Assembly: GCA_039621445.1 (NCBI GenBank)
Contig: CP154954.1
Coordinates: 23,262,954 to 23,326,953 of the forward strand
DNA from: Euglena gracilis
Lineage: Eukaryota; Euglenida; Euglenophyceae; Euglenales
DNA: 64,000 nucleotides
Direction of reading: 5' to 3'
Shown: positions 18,602 to 26,730 of the stretch, piece by piece
How positions within the stretch are numbered: position 1 is the stretch's first letter
Layout: each line of letters begins with the position of its first letter
The notes under the pieces: model-generated
Database searches by the model: none
The model's input: only the letters and a program-made list of their open reading frames with translations
Told to the model about the DNA's origin: nothing
Position numbers and translations under genes: made by a program

Positions 18602-19030
18602 TGTACGTCCCACCCCGGCTTTTCTACTTAAGGTTTTCCCCTGAAAAGCCCGTGGGGGGAGTAACAATAAAATTTGCTTCCCTTTTCCCCTTTTGAATGC
18701 AAAGCACACAAGTAGAAGAATTGGTGGGACCGCAGTCCCTTATGATTGTGACTTTTGCTCTTTCGAGCTTTGTAAAAGAAAGAAAGAAAACTTCTATTCA
18801 AATGGGACTTCGCCCTCAGAATTCTAAAACAGAATTGCAAAGCACCAAACCCTGTAACCTTGAATTAGGAACCAGAGGCTTTCGTTAAGCTTTCGCTATC
18901 TCTGAGATTCTCTCTTTGTCTTATGGTTTTAACCATGCCACTGTGTACGGCCCGGCCGTAGCCAGGTTGTAGGCCGTAGCCCCTTGTATCTGGTACACAG
19001 TGCCATGGCAGAATGGCTGCCTGGTACACA
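18602..19030 (-). repeat. 5' LTR of the Ty3 element
   Basis: 429 bp; matches 1449-1817 with point differences and an extra ~60 bp at 18827-18888. It begins (element strand) TGTGTACC and ends ACGTACA. The divergence between the two LTRs means the insertion is not recent. Confidence 0.92.
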
Positions 19031-19141
19031 GTTTTCCAACATATCTTCTGCATGATCCACAATTGCTTTAAAATCTTCCTCTTGCCTCTTCTCTGGAGAA
19101 AGAATGAATGTCAGTGATAAACAGAAGGAATATGGTACCTT

Positions 19142-19174
19142 GCTCCAAACTTTTTTTTGTCCTTTTGCACCAGA
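19142..19174. repeat. Probable target-site duplication, left copy
   Basis: CTCCAAAC, a T run, then TGTCCTTTTGCACCAGA. The same 25 bases without the extra Ts occur at 24533-24557, flanking the non-LTR element. Confidence 0.6.
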
Positions 19175-19706
19175 GATGGAACGGTGGTGGGGCGAACCGA
19201 ATCCACCGACCAGTGGCACAGCCTACTGGATTTGAAGAGTTCAGGGGAGTAAGGCTATGTACAGAGGCAACCGTTTGTGCACGCTGGTGAAGGGAGGGAA
19301 GGTAAAAGGGGCGAGCAAAGAGAACAGTATAAGGCGCGAGGTGAGGCCGCTGTTGATCAGCTTCCGGAGTTCTTCGTCCACGTGAGTCAGAGTGGTTGGG
19401 CAGGCAATGGGGAGGTGGCAGGGCTCGGTGCCGTTTAAGGTCTGGGTGTTGATGACGGGTGGGCCGGTGATTCCGGCTTCAGCTGTCTTTCACGCCCTGC
19501 GGCTCCTCGGGGGCGTCGTTGCAGCTCCGACGTGCTGCATTGGTTCTTGGTTGTTGCAGGGGGCATTCCTTATATATCATGGCATGGTCCCGATTCGCTG
19601 CCCCCTTGGCTGTGCGTGGCGGGCCGTTTCCGGGCCTCCGCTAGTTCAGGAAGCACCGCCGGAGGCGGAGGGGTTGCTTCGGGATAGTGGAGCCCGAAGG
19701 GGTAGC

Positions 19707-21695
19707 TCATGTGCTGTATGGGTGGTGAGTGTCCATGCCACCTCCTTCGTTGAGGTCGTCAGGGCATTGGCCCCACACGAGCTGTTTCGCCAGTTCTCTG
19801 GCAAGGGCCATGCTGAGGCCCTGCCAGCACTTTGCCTCCGCTGCTCGCCTCTCCCATGCGTCATGTTGTCCCGCAAGCAAGTGAACACAGTTTCCAACAA
19901 AGGCAAGCGCTGCCTCCCCCATTCCTCCGTAGCAATCGAGGACAAAGGGGATGAACGTCCACCCTCTGCGCTTACAACCGTCTCCATACTTTTTGATTTT
20001 GTCTTCCTCCTGGCTCTCATGCCATTTCCCAAGGTCTTCCAATCCTGGCCGTACGCGGGAAGGTGCAAGGGGGTGGCGAACGGTCACATCGATTGCCGCC
20101 GGACCGTTTGCATCATATCGCATCACAAATACGTCGCCCGGGCGGGAACCATCAGGGGCACTCTCCTCTCTTCTGGCCGGGAAACCTGCCTTTTGGGCCA
20201 GCCCAAGGATGTAGGACTGCACCGCCCCGTGTCGCCGAACAATGTTGTTCCGGTGGCAACAAACGAGGTGATGGCCTCTTGCGTCCAAGGGGTTGTGGCA
20301 CCGAGGGCACCCGGGACAGGCATCTGAAGGCGAAACAACCGGAGCACCCAGGGACCATTGCATCAGGGCCTGGAATTCCCTTGTTGGTATGAGCGTCCTT
20401 GTGGCGGCTGACGGCGTAACGGAGGCCCAAGCCATAGCATGTGGCTTCATCTGACATGCCATTTTCAGTTTATCGCTACCCGTGAGTGAGTTGTACAGAG
20501 CTTGCTGTCGGGCCTTTGCACACTGTTGTCCCCAGAATTTCTGTGCCGTCATTTCTTGAGGCAGCATCTCCGGACTTTTTGGGTCCTCAACAAAGGCCTT
20601 TGCAATCGGTGGGAGCTCACATAGACCCTTGATGGCCTCCACCTGGGCGGTAAATTCCGAAGGTAGGGGGTTCATCCCACAGATGGGTGGCAAGTCGAGG
20701 ACGCGGTCGCCGCGAACAAGAAAGTCAAGTGTGGCGGCCCACCTGGCGATCGGGCGCTCCGTGGTAGGGTCCCGGGTGCCCAACCCACCCAACCGGACAG
20801 GCAAGGTGGCCTGGCGCCACTGGTCCTCTTCCAGCGGCCGCCCGACAATGATGCTGGCGGTATTCCGTAGGGTTTTGCTTAGCAGCGTGCACTGCATGGT
20901 TGCAAGGCCAATTGGAGTAGTCCTCAACAGGTCGTTAACCTTGCACGCGTCCAGACACAGCCTTAGAATGGTGAACTGGATGTGCGCAGAAGGCACCTTC
21001 TGCAAGGCTGAACACGCCTTCATAGCTTCTTCGCACCGCCCAAACCACACACGTTCGGCAAATGTCCCGTCCTCCGGATGGCAAATTGGAACCCCGAGGG
21101 ACTTGATTCCGGAACCAGGAATGTATGGAGTTACGGGGATGCGTTGCAATACACTTGTCCCCTCCAGGAAGAGAAAACGGTCGGGTTGGAAGGCTGGCCC
21201 CCAAAGGGTGCATTTGTTGATATTCAGGTCAACACCAATGGGTGGTCCCTTTTCAAGGACCAAATGTACAACCTCCTCCAGCTGGCGTGTAGTCCCCATG
21301 ATGTGGGCATCGTCCAGGTACCAGGCCTGCCATCCGCAAACGCCATGGATTTCCTCCACCAGACTCTGAATTGCCATGGCAAAGGCAGCCGGTCCACAAG
21401 GATCGCCTTGCTGAACCCCCGACTGGCTTCGGAGGGATGTGTCGCTCAAGAAGAGGCTCGAGTGTTCTGCATAACAGGTCTCCAGCCACGTCACCATTTC
21501 TGGACATCGTTCTCGTGCTGCTTCGAGAAGGTTATCCCTCCGGATCCGGTTGAATGCGTTCCTGAAGTCCAATTGCAAGACTCCCCAGTCACGAGAGCCT
21601 CCATGATGGAGGCTGGTCACGAGGTGTTGGAGGCCCATGCCGATCAGGCCACAGGCGTCAGGACAACCCACCCCAAAACTGCCCGGGCATCCCAC
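19707..21695 (-). CDS. Non-LTR RT core, zinc knuckle and restriction-like endonuclease
   Basis: 662 codons open. RT: LQLDFRNAFNRI (motif A Asp), SGVQQGDPCGPAAFA (motif B), AWYLDDAHIMG (motif C Asp pair), LNINKC, LGVPICHP, then the thumb (LPVRLGGLG). Zinc motif near residue 465: CPGCPRCHNP...HHLVCCH. Endonuclease: RPGDVFVM then AIDVTVRHPL, the spaced Asp pair of the PD-(D/E)XK fold used by R2/NeSL/Hero-like elements to nick the target and prime reverse transcription. Catalytic residues are all present. The RT N-terminal block lies in another frame at 21658-21996. The nearest named clade cannot be fixed without a tree. Confidence 0.9.
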   Translation of the reverse strand: MGCPGSFGVGCPDACGLIGMGLQHLVTSLHHGGSRDWGVLQLDFRNAFNRIRRDNLLEAARERCPEMVTWLETCYAEHSSLFLSDTSLRSQSGVQQGDPCGPAAFAMAIQSLVEEIHGVCGWQAWYLDDAHIMGTTRQLEEVVHLVLEKGPPIGVDLNINKCTLWGPAFQPDRFLFLEGTSVLQRIPVTPYIPGSGIKSLGVPICHPEDGTFAERVWFGRCEEAMKACSALQKVPSAHIQFTILRLCLDACKVNDLLRTTPIGLATMQCTLLSKTLRNTASIIVGRPLEEDQWRQATLPVRLGGLGTRDPTTERPIARWAATLDFLVRGDRVLDLPPICGMNPLPSEFTAQVEAIKGLCELPPIAKAFVEDPKSPEMLPQEMTAQKFWGQQCAKARQQALYNSLTGSDKLKMACQMKPHAMAWASVTPSAATRTLIPTREFQALMQWSLGAPVVSPSDACPGCPRCHNPLDARGHHLVCCHRNNIVRRHGAVQSYILGLAQKAGFPARREESAPDGSRPGDVFVMRYDANGPAAIDVTVRHPLAPSRVRPGLEDLGKWHESQEEDKIKKYGDGCKRRGWTFIPFVLDCYGGMGEAALAFVGNCVHLLAGQHDAWERRAAEAKCWQGLSMALARELAKQLVWGQCPDDLNEGGGMDTHHPYST

Positions 21696-21996
21696 CTTGG
21701 GTAAACTTTCGCACGGCAGGTTGGCGCATCAGCACCTTGCCCACCAGTCGGCGCAAGCATTCTCCAGAAGCAATGGGCCGAGTCCCTTCTTGTGCGGGAT
21801 CCTGCCCATTGGGTGTGAGGTTCCCAGCGTCATCCACTGTCGTGGCCGGTTTGACCTTTCGCAGCGCCGTGAGGCGTGCCGATGTGAGGATTTCAGCCAC
21901 ACCAGCGGGCCATCCCGTGTTGATGCAGCAGAAGACGAAGGTCATGAGGCCCTCAAGCAGTGTCTCGGCCTGTCCCCCAGCTTCCCTGCTAAGCAT
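21658..21996 (-). pseudogene. RT N-terminal block of the same non-LTR ORF, out of frame
   Basis: Encodes GWPAGVAEILTSARLTALRK and then TRPIASGECLRRLVGKVLM, the RT fingers motif that precedes motif A. It bridges the upstream ORF (frame ends at 22001) and the RT core (frame begins about 21690); two frame changes therefore separate three pieces of what should be one protein. Confidence 0.8.
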
Positions 21997-22000
21997 GTCC

Positions 22001-23701
22001 TTAATGTGGTCCGGCTTTAGGCCCGATGGCCCTGCTGCCGATTCTTTTCCGAAACTGAACGCGGACCATGGAAAGCCTGTCCCTCCTCTCGTTCTCGTCT
22101 CCAGGTGGCGGAAACATAACCCGTTTATCCGTGGGGCCCCGGCCAGGTGGTTCCTCAGCCGGGTGAAGATCGTTCAACCGTTGGCGCACAACGGGGTGTT
22201 TGTCATCTTGCACGCCGTCCGAAGTCAGGACCTGGCATGCCTTGCCAACGGCACCCTTGCTCACCAAACGTTCAAGGCGGCGTACGAATGCTTCTTCTTG
22301 CACTTCTTGCTCACGTCGGGCTTGGCCCCTGGTGCGAACAGGTTGACCCATTTGGGGTAAGCGGGCAGAGTCCTTCCAACTGTCTGCCACCGTTCGTTTT
22401 AGATAAGCTTCCGCTCTGCCGCGGATGGCCCTTCCCAACCGGGCCCAATGGCCGCGTCCACCCTTTCCCAAAGGTGCCAACACAGCCTTGGGGAAAGCCC
22501 ACAGGCCATGTAATGTTTCCCAGGTGGGCCTCTCGTTGAACGCCCGGAGAAGGCAGGAGTACACGTCACAGACCGCGGGAAGGGCTCCCTTTGGTATGGT
22601 GGAAACAGTGCCCCTTGGATCCGAGGATATTTCCATCCACGACGGGGAGAGATCCGGGCACGGGGATTGAAGGGCAGTGCCAGTTTTCATGCCGGGTAGA
22701 TATTGAACCCCCATTTCAACGTCGTCCACCCCATGCAACGCACTGGGTCCTCTTGTGGGCCCTGGGCTATTTGTAGCGGGGAGCGTGGCCTCCAGCGGTG
22801 GCCGGCTGATGAGCCGTTGCAACAGGTCTTGAAGCTCCCTGGCATCTTGTGAGGAAGGGGATACTTGCGGCGGGGGCTGCAACGGAGGCATGGTTGTCGC
22901 CATGAGGAAGCCAATTGTACGCTCTGTGTTTTGTTCAAAGTCAAACAGCATTGGCACCAAGGTGTTGTTCGCTTCAGGGAAGGTTGGTGGACCCGGGCCT
23001 GGGTTTGATTCGACATCCCCTGATGTCAGCAGGCTGTCCCCTCTGCCGGTCCGAGGGTGAGCGGAGGCATGGAGCTTGCGGGGAAGGCCGTTCCGCTTCC
23101 CAAAAGGTCCAAGGATTTGACAAATGCCCGTTCTGCCGGCTCCACCACGTCCATCCGAGAGGATAATTGAACTCAGCGACCTCAAAAACCCTGTGCCTGG
23201 CCGCTTTGCGTGGCTTGGAGAATCCGCCAATGCCCATTCTCCGCAGGGGTCGAGGAGCTTGAGGCTTCGCTCTCTACCAGGACGGTCTTGACGAATGCCG
23301 GCTCTGGCGGCTCCACCACGTCGGTGTGAGCGGATATTCGGACTCGGCGACCTCAAAAACCCCCCTGAGGGGACTCTCAGTGGGCTGTTCCGGGTGATTT
23401 TTGCGAAGAAATTGTAATGGCTGGTGCCCGGCGGAAATGGTTCCCGTACTCCCCGGTACGGGAAAATTACGCATGGCCGTTTCCGGCCTCCCGCCGCATT
23501 TCGGCGGGACGAGGACCGCTTTTTCGGGTCCGCCACCCTCGAAAACCTTCCTTGTGGGCATCTGAGCGGGCTCCGCCGGGTCGTCATTATGAAGCAACTG
23601 TGATGGCCGATGCCGGAGGGCACTGGTTCCCGTGTGCCACCAGGACGGTCTTGACGAATGCGGGCTCTGGCGGCTCCACCACACCACGTCGATTTGAGCA
23701 A
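22001..23701 (-). CDS. Upstream ORF of the non-LTR element with 2A motif
   Basis: 566 codons. Residues 1-135 come from translated 5' monomers (two related blocks rich in Arg/Ser). Residues ~221-236 are a 2A-type sequence. After it the protein is Pro/Ser-rich, then Arg-rich helical (GRAEAYLKRTVADSWKD, RREQEVQEEAFVRRLERL), and leads into the RT via a frame change. I infer that skipping at the 2A separates a short leader peptide from the RT polyprotein. The true start is uncertain; several Met codons exist and translation must begin upstream of the 2A for it to act. Confidence 0.68.
   Translation of the reverse strand: MLKSTWCGGAARARIRQDRPGGTREPVPSGIGHHSCFIMTTRRSPLRCPQGRFSRVADPKKRSSSRRNAAGGRKRPCVIFPYRGVREPFPPGTSHYNFFAKITRNSPLRVPSGGFLRSPSPNIRSHRRGGAARAGIRQDRPGRERSLKLLDPCGEWALADSPSHAKRPGTGFLRSLSSIILSDGRGGAGRTGICQILGPFGKRNGLPRKLHASAHPRTGRGDSLLTSGDVESNPGPGPPTFPEANNTLVPMLFDFEQNTERTIGFLMATTMPPLQPPPQVSPSSQDARELQDLLQRLISRPPLEATLPATNSPGPTRGPSALHGVDDVEMGVQYLPGMKTGTALQSPCPDLSPSWMEISSDPRGTVSTIPKGALPAVCDVYSCLLRAFNERPTWETLHGLWAFPKAVLAPLGKGGRGHWARLGRAIRGRAEAYLKRTVADSWKDSARLPQMGQPVRTRGQARREQEVQEEAFVRRLERLVSKGAVGKACQVLTSDGVQDDKHPVVRQRLNDLHPAEEPPGRGPTDKRVMFPPPGDENERRDRLSMVRVQFRKRIGSRAIGPKAGPH
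22994..23041 (-). other. 2A-type ribosome-skipping motif
   Basis: Encodes GDSLLTSGDVESNPGP. It fits the D-V/I-E-x-N-P-G-P consensus exactly, with the usual Leu-Leu and Gly upstream. In 2A sequences the ribosome fails to join the final Gly and Pro. 2A motifs are known in some non-LTR elements of trypanosomes and invertebrates. Confidence 0.88.
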
Positions 23702-24010
23702 ATATTCGTACTCGGCGACCTCAAAAACCCCCGTGAGGGGCCTCTCAGTGGGGTCTGCCGGGTCATTTTGGCGAAGAACTTGTAATGGCTGGCGCCGTGC
23801 GGCTGTGGTTCATGTGCTCCACGGGACGAGAAAATTCAGCATGGCCGTTTCTGGCCTCCCGCCGCATTTCGGCGGGACGAGGACCGCTTTTTCGGGTCCG
23901 CCGCCCTCGAAAACCCCCCTTGTGGACATGTGAGCGGGCTCCACCGGGTCTTCTGAATGAAGCAACTGTGATGGCCGATACCGGAGGGCAGTAGTTCCCG
24001 TGTACCACGG
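23110..24010. repeat. Tandem 5' monomers of the non-LTR element
   Basis: Two ~363-368-bp monomers (23277-23639, 23640-24010) and a truncated third (23110-23205), sharing GACGGTCTTGACGAATG and CTCGGCGACCTCAAAAACCC. Each full unit has a TCCCGCC-GCATTTC-GGCGGGA hairpin. By analogy with other LINEs they may be promoter monomers. Confidence 0.85.
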
Positions 24011-24532
24011 ACTCCAACAAAGTACTCAACAAGGGTCGAAACCTCCAAAGAGCATTTTGAGTGCAACAGCAATTTTTGCAGTCTTTTCGCAAGTGGATAT
24101 GGCGGACTTATGATCATAATGGCGGGCCCTTCGCCCAACACCCTTCCGACCGGGGGGGAATGACATGGCACTAATCCGGGAATCGTCGTGGGTGTCTTTG
24201 GGGCAAAAAGTCCACATGTTATGTTTTGTTCGCTTCTCATGCCTTCGGTGATGATGATGATGTCGATGGATGGTCCGGGGCTGACCTCCCGGGCTGCTGC
24301 TCCAGGGCTGATCTCCTGGGCTCGTTGGGGGTTGGGGGGCTCACCCCTTTGGTTGGCATGCTGGGGGTTGCAAGGCTTGTTCTCTTGCCCCCGGTGCCAT
24401 CGAACGCTGCGGGGCTGTGTCTCCCGCTGCTCTGGAGCTGTGGGGCTTGGCATCCCACAGGAATCAAGCTGGTTTGTCAAGTAGAGAACTGGTCACGATC
24501 AACAGTTGCAAAGGAGTGGAAGTAGTCGATGA

Positions 24533-24557
24533 CTCCAAACTGTCCTTTTGCACCAGA
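24533..24557. repeat. Probable target-site duplication, right copy
   Basis: CTCCAAAC then TGTCCTTTTGCACCAGA, matching 19142-19174 apart from the T run. It puts the 5' end of the non-LTR element near 24531. Confidence 0.6.
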
Positions 24558-24589
24558 AATCTGCGCATCCTGCCAATTAGGAGTAACCT

Positions 24590-24690
24590 CGATAGCGGTT
24601 TAACTCGCTGGATTAAATCCGGTCTGACACCCGAACCTCGCTGGATTAAAACGGATTTAATCCAGACCGAGTTAAATGTCAAATCGAATT
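24590..24690. repeat. Cluster of GGATTAAATCC-type palindromes
   Basis: CTGGATTAAATCC, CTGGATTAAAACGGATTTAATCCAG and neighbouring GTTTAACTCG/CGAGTTAAA words form several overlapping hairpins within 100 bases. Confidence 0.7.
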
Positions 24691-24704
24691 AACTGTCCTA
24701 CGAA

Positions 24705-24884
24705 TTAAAGCTACCCCCTGTACGTGATGTCCTGCGCCTGGCGACCAACTCTTACTCTGGAACTGCCAAACAACGCAAGTCTCAAGAACTGAATGAAAAC
24801 CTGGCCATCTCGCTAGCCCGTGCTGTAGCACGGCAGATGCAGTTGGCCGAAAGGGCCACGGACCGCATGATTCTGAACTCGTAA
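24705..24884 (+). pseudogene. C-terminal gene fragment, unknown
   Basis: An open stretch preceded by AATTAAAG (possible splice acceptor) reads LPPVRDVLRLATNSYSG, then helical SQELNENLAISLARAV and RQMQLAERATDRMILNS, and ends at TAA 24882-24884. It looks like a genuine final exon, rich in Ala/Leu/Gln. I do not recognise it, and no upstream exon is visible. Confidence 0.4.
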
Positions 24885-25019
24885 GGACACCATGCCCCCG
24901 ACAACACCCGCACCACCACCCGGTTCCCTTTCAAAGTCCCGGGGTGCCCGGCACATGCACACCAAACACTATACAGTCCTCCCGCCACCTTCATCTCCCT
25001 TCGCTTGGGCTTTGCCCTT

Positions 25020-25137
25020 GCCCTTGCCTCACCTCACTTCCGCTTTGATCTGTATATAGCCTTGCTCCTGAACACTCAAATCCAGTAGGCTGTGCCACTG
25101 GTCGGTGGACTCGGCTCGCCCCACCACCGTTGAGGGC
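25020..25137 (+). mobile_element. 3'-end scrap of the non-LTR family, inverted
   Basis: The reverse complement matches 19183-19300 closely (GGTGGTGGGGCGA, CCACCGACCAGTGGCACAGC, CTACTGGATTTGA). Being 3'-terminal and lacking everything upstream, it looks like a 5'-truncated insertion on the plus strand. Confidence 0.72.
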
Positions 25138-25149
25138 CCAACCCCCTCT

Positions 25150-25665
25150 AGATAAGGCCAACCAGAACCAAAGTGAAACAGGTCAAGTGACAGGCAGGTG
25201 CAACGGCTCGCGGTGACCCGTCCCGACGGCCAAGAACAGCACGCCGACACGGGCGACGTGTGGGCACGACACGCGCAAGACATGTGCGAGCCGTGCCCAC
25301 CGTGCCGAGCCGTGCCGGGCCGTGCCGAGCCGTGCCGAGCCGTGCCGAGCCGTGCCAAGCCGAGCCGAGCTGTGCCGAGCCGTGCTGAGCCGTGCAGAGC
25401 TGTGCCGAGCCGTGCATGTGCGCACCCGAGAGAGGATGGGACATTGGTGGGCCCCATTCAAATCCAATCCTCCGGACCGAGACCACTGTTCACAAAGGAG
25501 ATGGCAACTCCACATCCACCATCAATTAGGGCCCATGCCCCTCGGGGCAAGGCAAGCGAGAATCGAAGTGAAGCAAAACAGTGACAGGCGGGAGCAACAA
25601 AGAACAGCACGCCGGCACCGACGCGCGAGACACGTGTGCGCCATGCCGAGCCGTGCCCACCGCTG
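25150..25665. repeat. Diverged tandem duplication with GAGCCGTGCC decamer array
   Basis: 25150-25300 and 25545-25665 share AAGAACAGCACGCCG and flanks. Between 25296 and 25422 the decamer GAGCCGTGCC is repeated about 12 times with changes. The long open frames here on both strands are repeat artefacts. Confidence 0.75.
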
Positions 25666-26034
25666 AAAGGCGTCCCCCCCCCCCCGCCATCAAGGGGAGG
25701 CGTGCCCGAGGCGTCCAAACGAAGAGATCAGTCCTGCAGCCCCTGCCGGCTTGGGGGCGTTTCTCGAGAAAAGGCCTTCGATGAGAAAATGGTGGACGAC
25801 CCCCCCCAAGGGGGCGGACGGACGGACGGACGGACGGACGGCTGGTGAAAAAAGCGAAGGTCCGGACGGACGGCTGACCTTGTGGGCTTGGTCCAGACGG
25901 CTGAAGAAAATGCACTTGGTCCAGCTAGCCGGCTAGCCGGCCGGGTCTTTGGAAGCGCAGGCGTCTCAGTGCACGCGACTCTGGGCGGATATATACCAAT
26001 TTTTTGCCATGGCCGGTGTGGATGGGGGTGTCGT
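25666..26034. repeat. (GGAC)n and low-complexity tract
   Basis: C11 run at 25676, GGAC repeated about nine times at 25816-25850 with further copies to 25875, and CTAGCCGGCTAGCCGGC at 25924-25940. No gene supported. A related GGACGGCT-rich tract lies at 28630-28780. Confidence 0.7.
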
Positions 26035-26250
26035 CCCCGTGACCCCCCCCCCGTGACCCCCCCCGTGACCCCCCCGTGACCCGGATTTGAACACCCCCCG
26101 ATTTTGGGGTCCGCAAACGCACGTGCTTCAATCACAACTGCTTTCAGTATTTTTTTTCAAATGTCGCGGAAGCCGGAAACATTGAAGAGGAGGCCATATC
26201 CCCCCCGTGACCCCCCCCGTGACCCCCCCGTGACCCCCCCGTGACCCGGC
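26035..26250. repeat. CCCCCGTGACC arrays (two)
   Basis: Arrays at 26035-26084 and 26199-26247, each leaving through GTGACCCG. The second exits with GTGACCCGGCCCACCCCC, a form seen again at 28921 and 31525. Confidence 0.8.
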
Positions 26251-26259
26251 CCACCCCCG

Positions 26260-26730
26260 ATGCGCTCCAAGGTTGAGATTGCCAAGTTTTTGCTGACAGA
26301 TTCAAAGCTGGAACGGATGCGGGCAATTGCCCGTGGTGCTCAGGACAGCATTGGACTCCCTGCAGGCGCACTCACGGCAATGCTGGAGCGTGCACACCAG
26401 GAAAAACCGAAGGGCAGGGACTGGATGTCTCGTACCGTCCATTGGAGTCAACGACACATTGCAGAATGTGGCCCCGTCACCACGGTGGAGCTGAATAAGC
26501 ATCTGAATATCATCTGGAAGAGATGGGCAAGGGCAGAAGCCTCAGCGCAACAAAGAACGTCGAAGTTGGAGAAAGCTCGACAAGAGGGTGGGGTATGTCA
26601 AATCCCCATGTGCTTTTTTCCAATGTTGTCTGACAGGTTACAAATGATCAATCTCCAGTTGTTGCAAATGTGCAGAATGATTCAGACGTTATGGTCGTCC
26701 CAAATGAAACAGAGGAATTACTTGTTTTAA
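26260..26730 (+). CDS. Unknown 156-residue ORF, possible gene fragment
   Basis: Starts right after a GTGACC array. Residues 1-110 look like real protein (KVEIAKFLLTDSKLERM, helices, then ELNKHLNIIWKRWARAEAS and QQRTSKLEKARQEGG); after about residue 112 the sequence becomes T-rich and probably non-coding, with GTATGTC at 26595 a possible donor site. I do not recognise a family. Confidence 0.4.
   Translation: MRSKVEIAKFLLTDSKLERMRAIARGAQDSIGLPAGALTAMLERAHQEKPKGRDWMSRTVHWSQRHIAECGPVTTVELNKHLNIIWKRWARAEASAQQRTSKLEKARQEGGVCQIPMCFFPMLSDRLQMINLQLLQMCRMIQTLWSSQMKQRNYLF

Larger units (their letters stand above)
1449..19030 (-). mobile_element. Giant Ty3/gypsy-type LTR retrotransposon (17.6 kb, chromodomain integrase)
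   Basis: Complete element by structure: two LTRs starting TG and ending CA, a primer-binding site beside the 5' LTR (right end), a polypurine tract beside the 3' LTR (left end), and protease, RT, RNase H and integrase in Ty3 order. It is much longer than usual Ty3 elements (about 5-8 kb) because of a very long gag and about 6 kb of extra coding sequence after integrase. Decay is visible: in-frame stops (TGA at 14792, TAA at 12816, TAA at 4275) and frameshifts near 17915, 17720, 15865, 11893, 11710, 9836, 9680, 9157, 5214, 4730, 4175 and 3695. Several lie at homopolymer runs. The RT-RNase H frame is intact. It interrupts the non-LTR copy on its left, but the right flank does not continue that copy and no target-site duplication is visible. 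Confidence 0.93.
19175..24531 (-). mobile_element. RLE-type non-LTR retrotransposon, near full length
   Basis: About 5.36 kb between ~25-bp direct repeats. Element order (right to left): 5' region with tandem ~365-bp monomers, ORF with a 2A motif, RT, zinc knuckle, restriction-like endonuclease, ~530-bp 3' untranslated region (19175-19706). The 3' end (19183-19300) is duplicated in inverse orientation at 25030-25137. The family is the same as the fragment at 1-1448. Frame changes near 22000 and 21690 break the main ORF. Confidence 0.8.

Noticed and set aside
19392-20327. 311-codon plus-strand ORF
   Set aside because: Antisense shadow of the non-LTR RT/endonuclease ORF; no independent protein features.
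19183-25137. Terminal inverted repeats of a DNA transposon around the non-LTR element
   Set aside because: The left arm lies inside the non-LTR 3' end (within its target duplication) and the right one outside it, so the pair is better explained as a second truncated 3' end in reverse.
25148-25515. Overlapping ORFs in all frames over the GAGCCGTGCC decamers
   Set aside because: Ten-base repeat translated in several frames.
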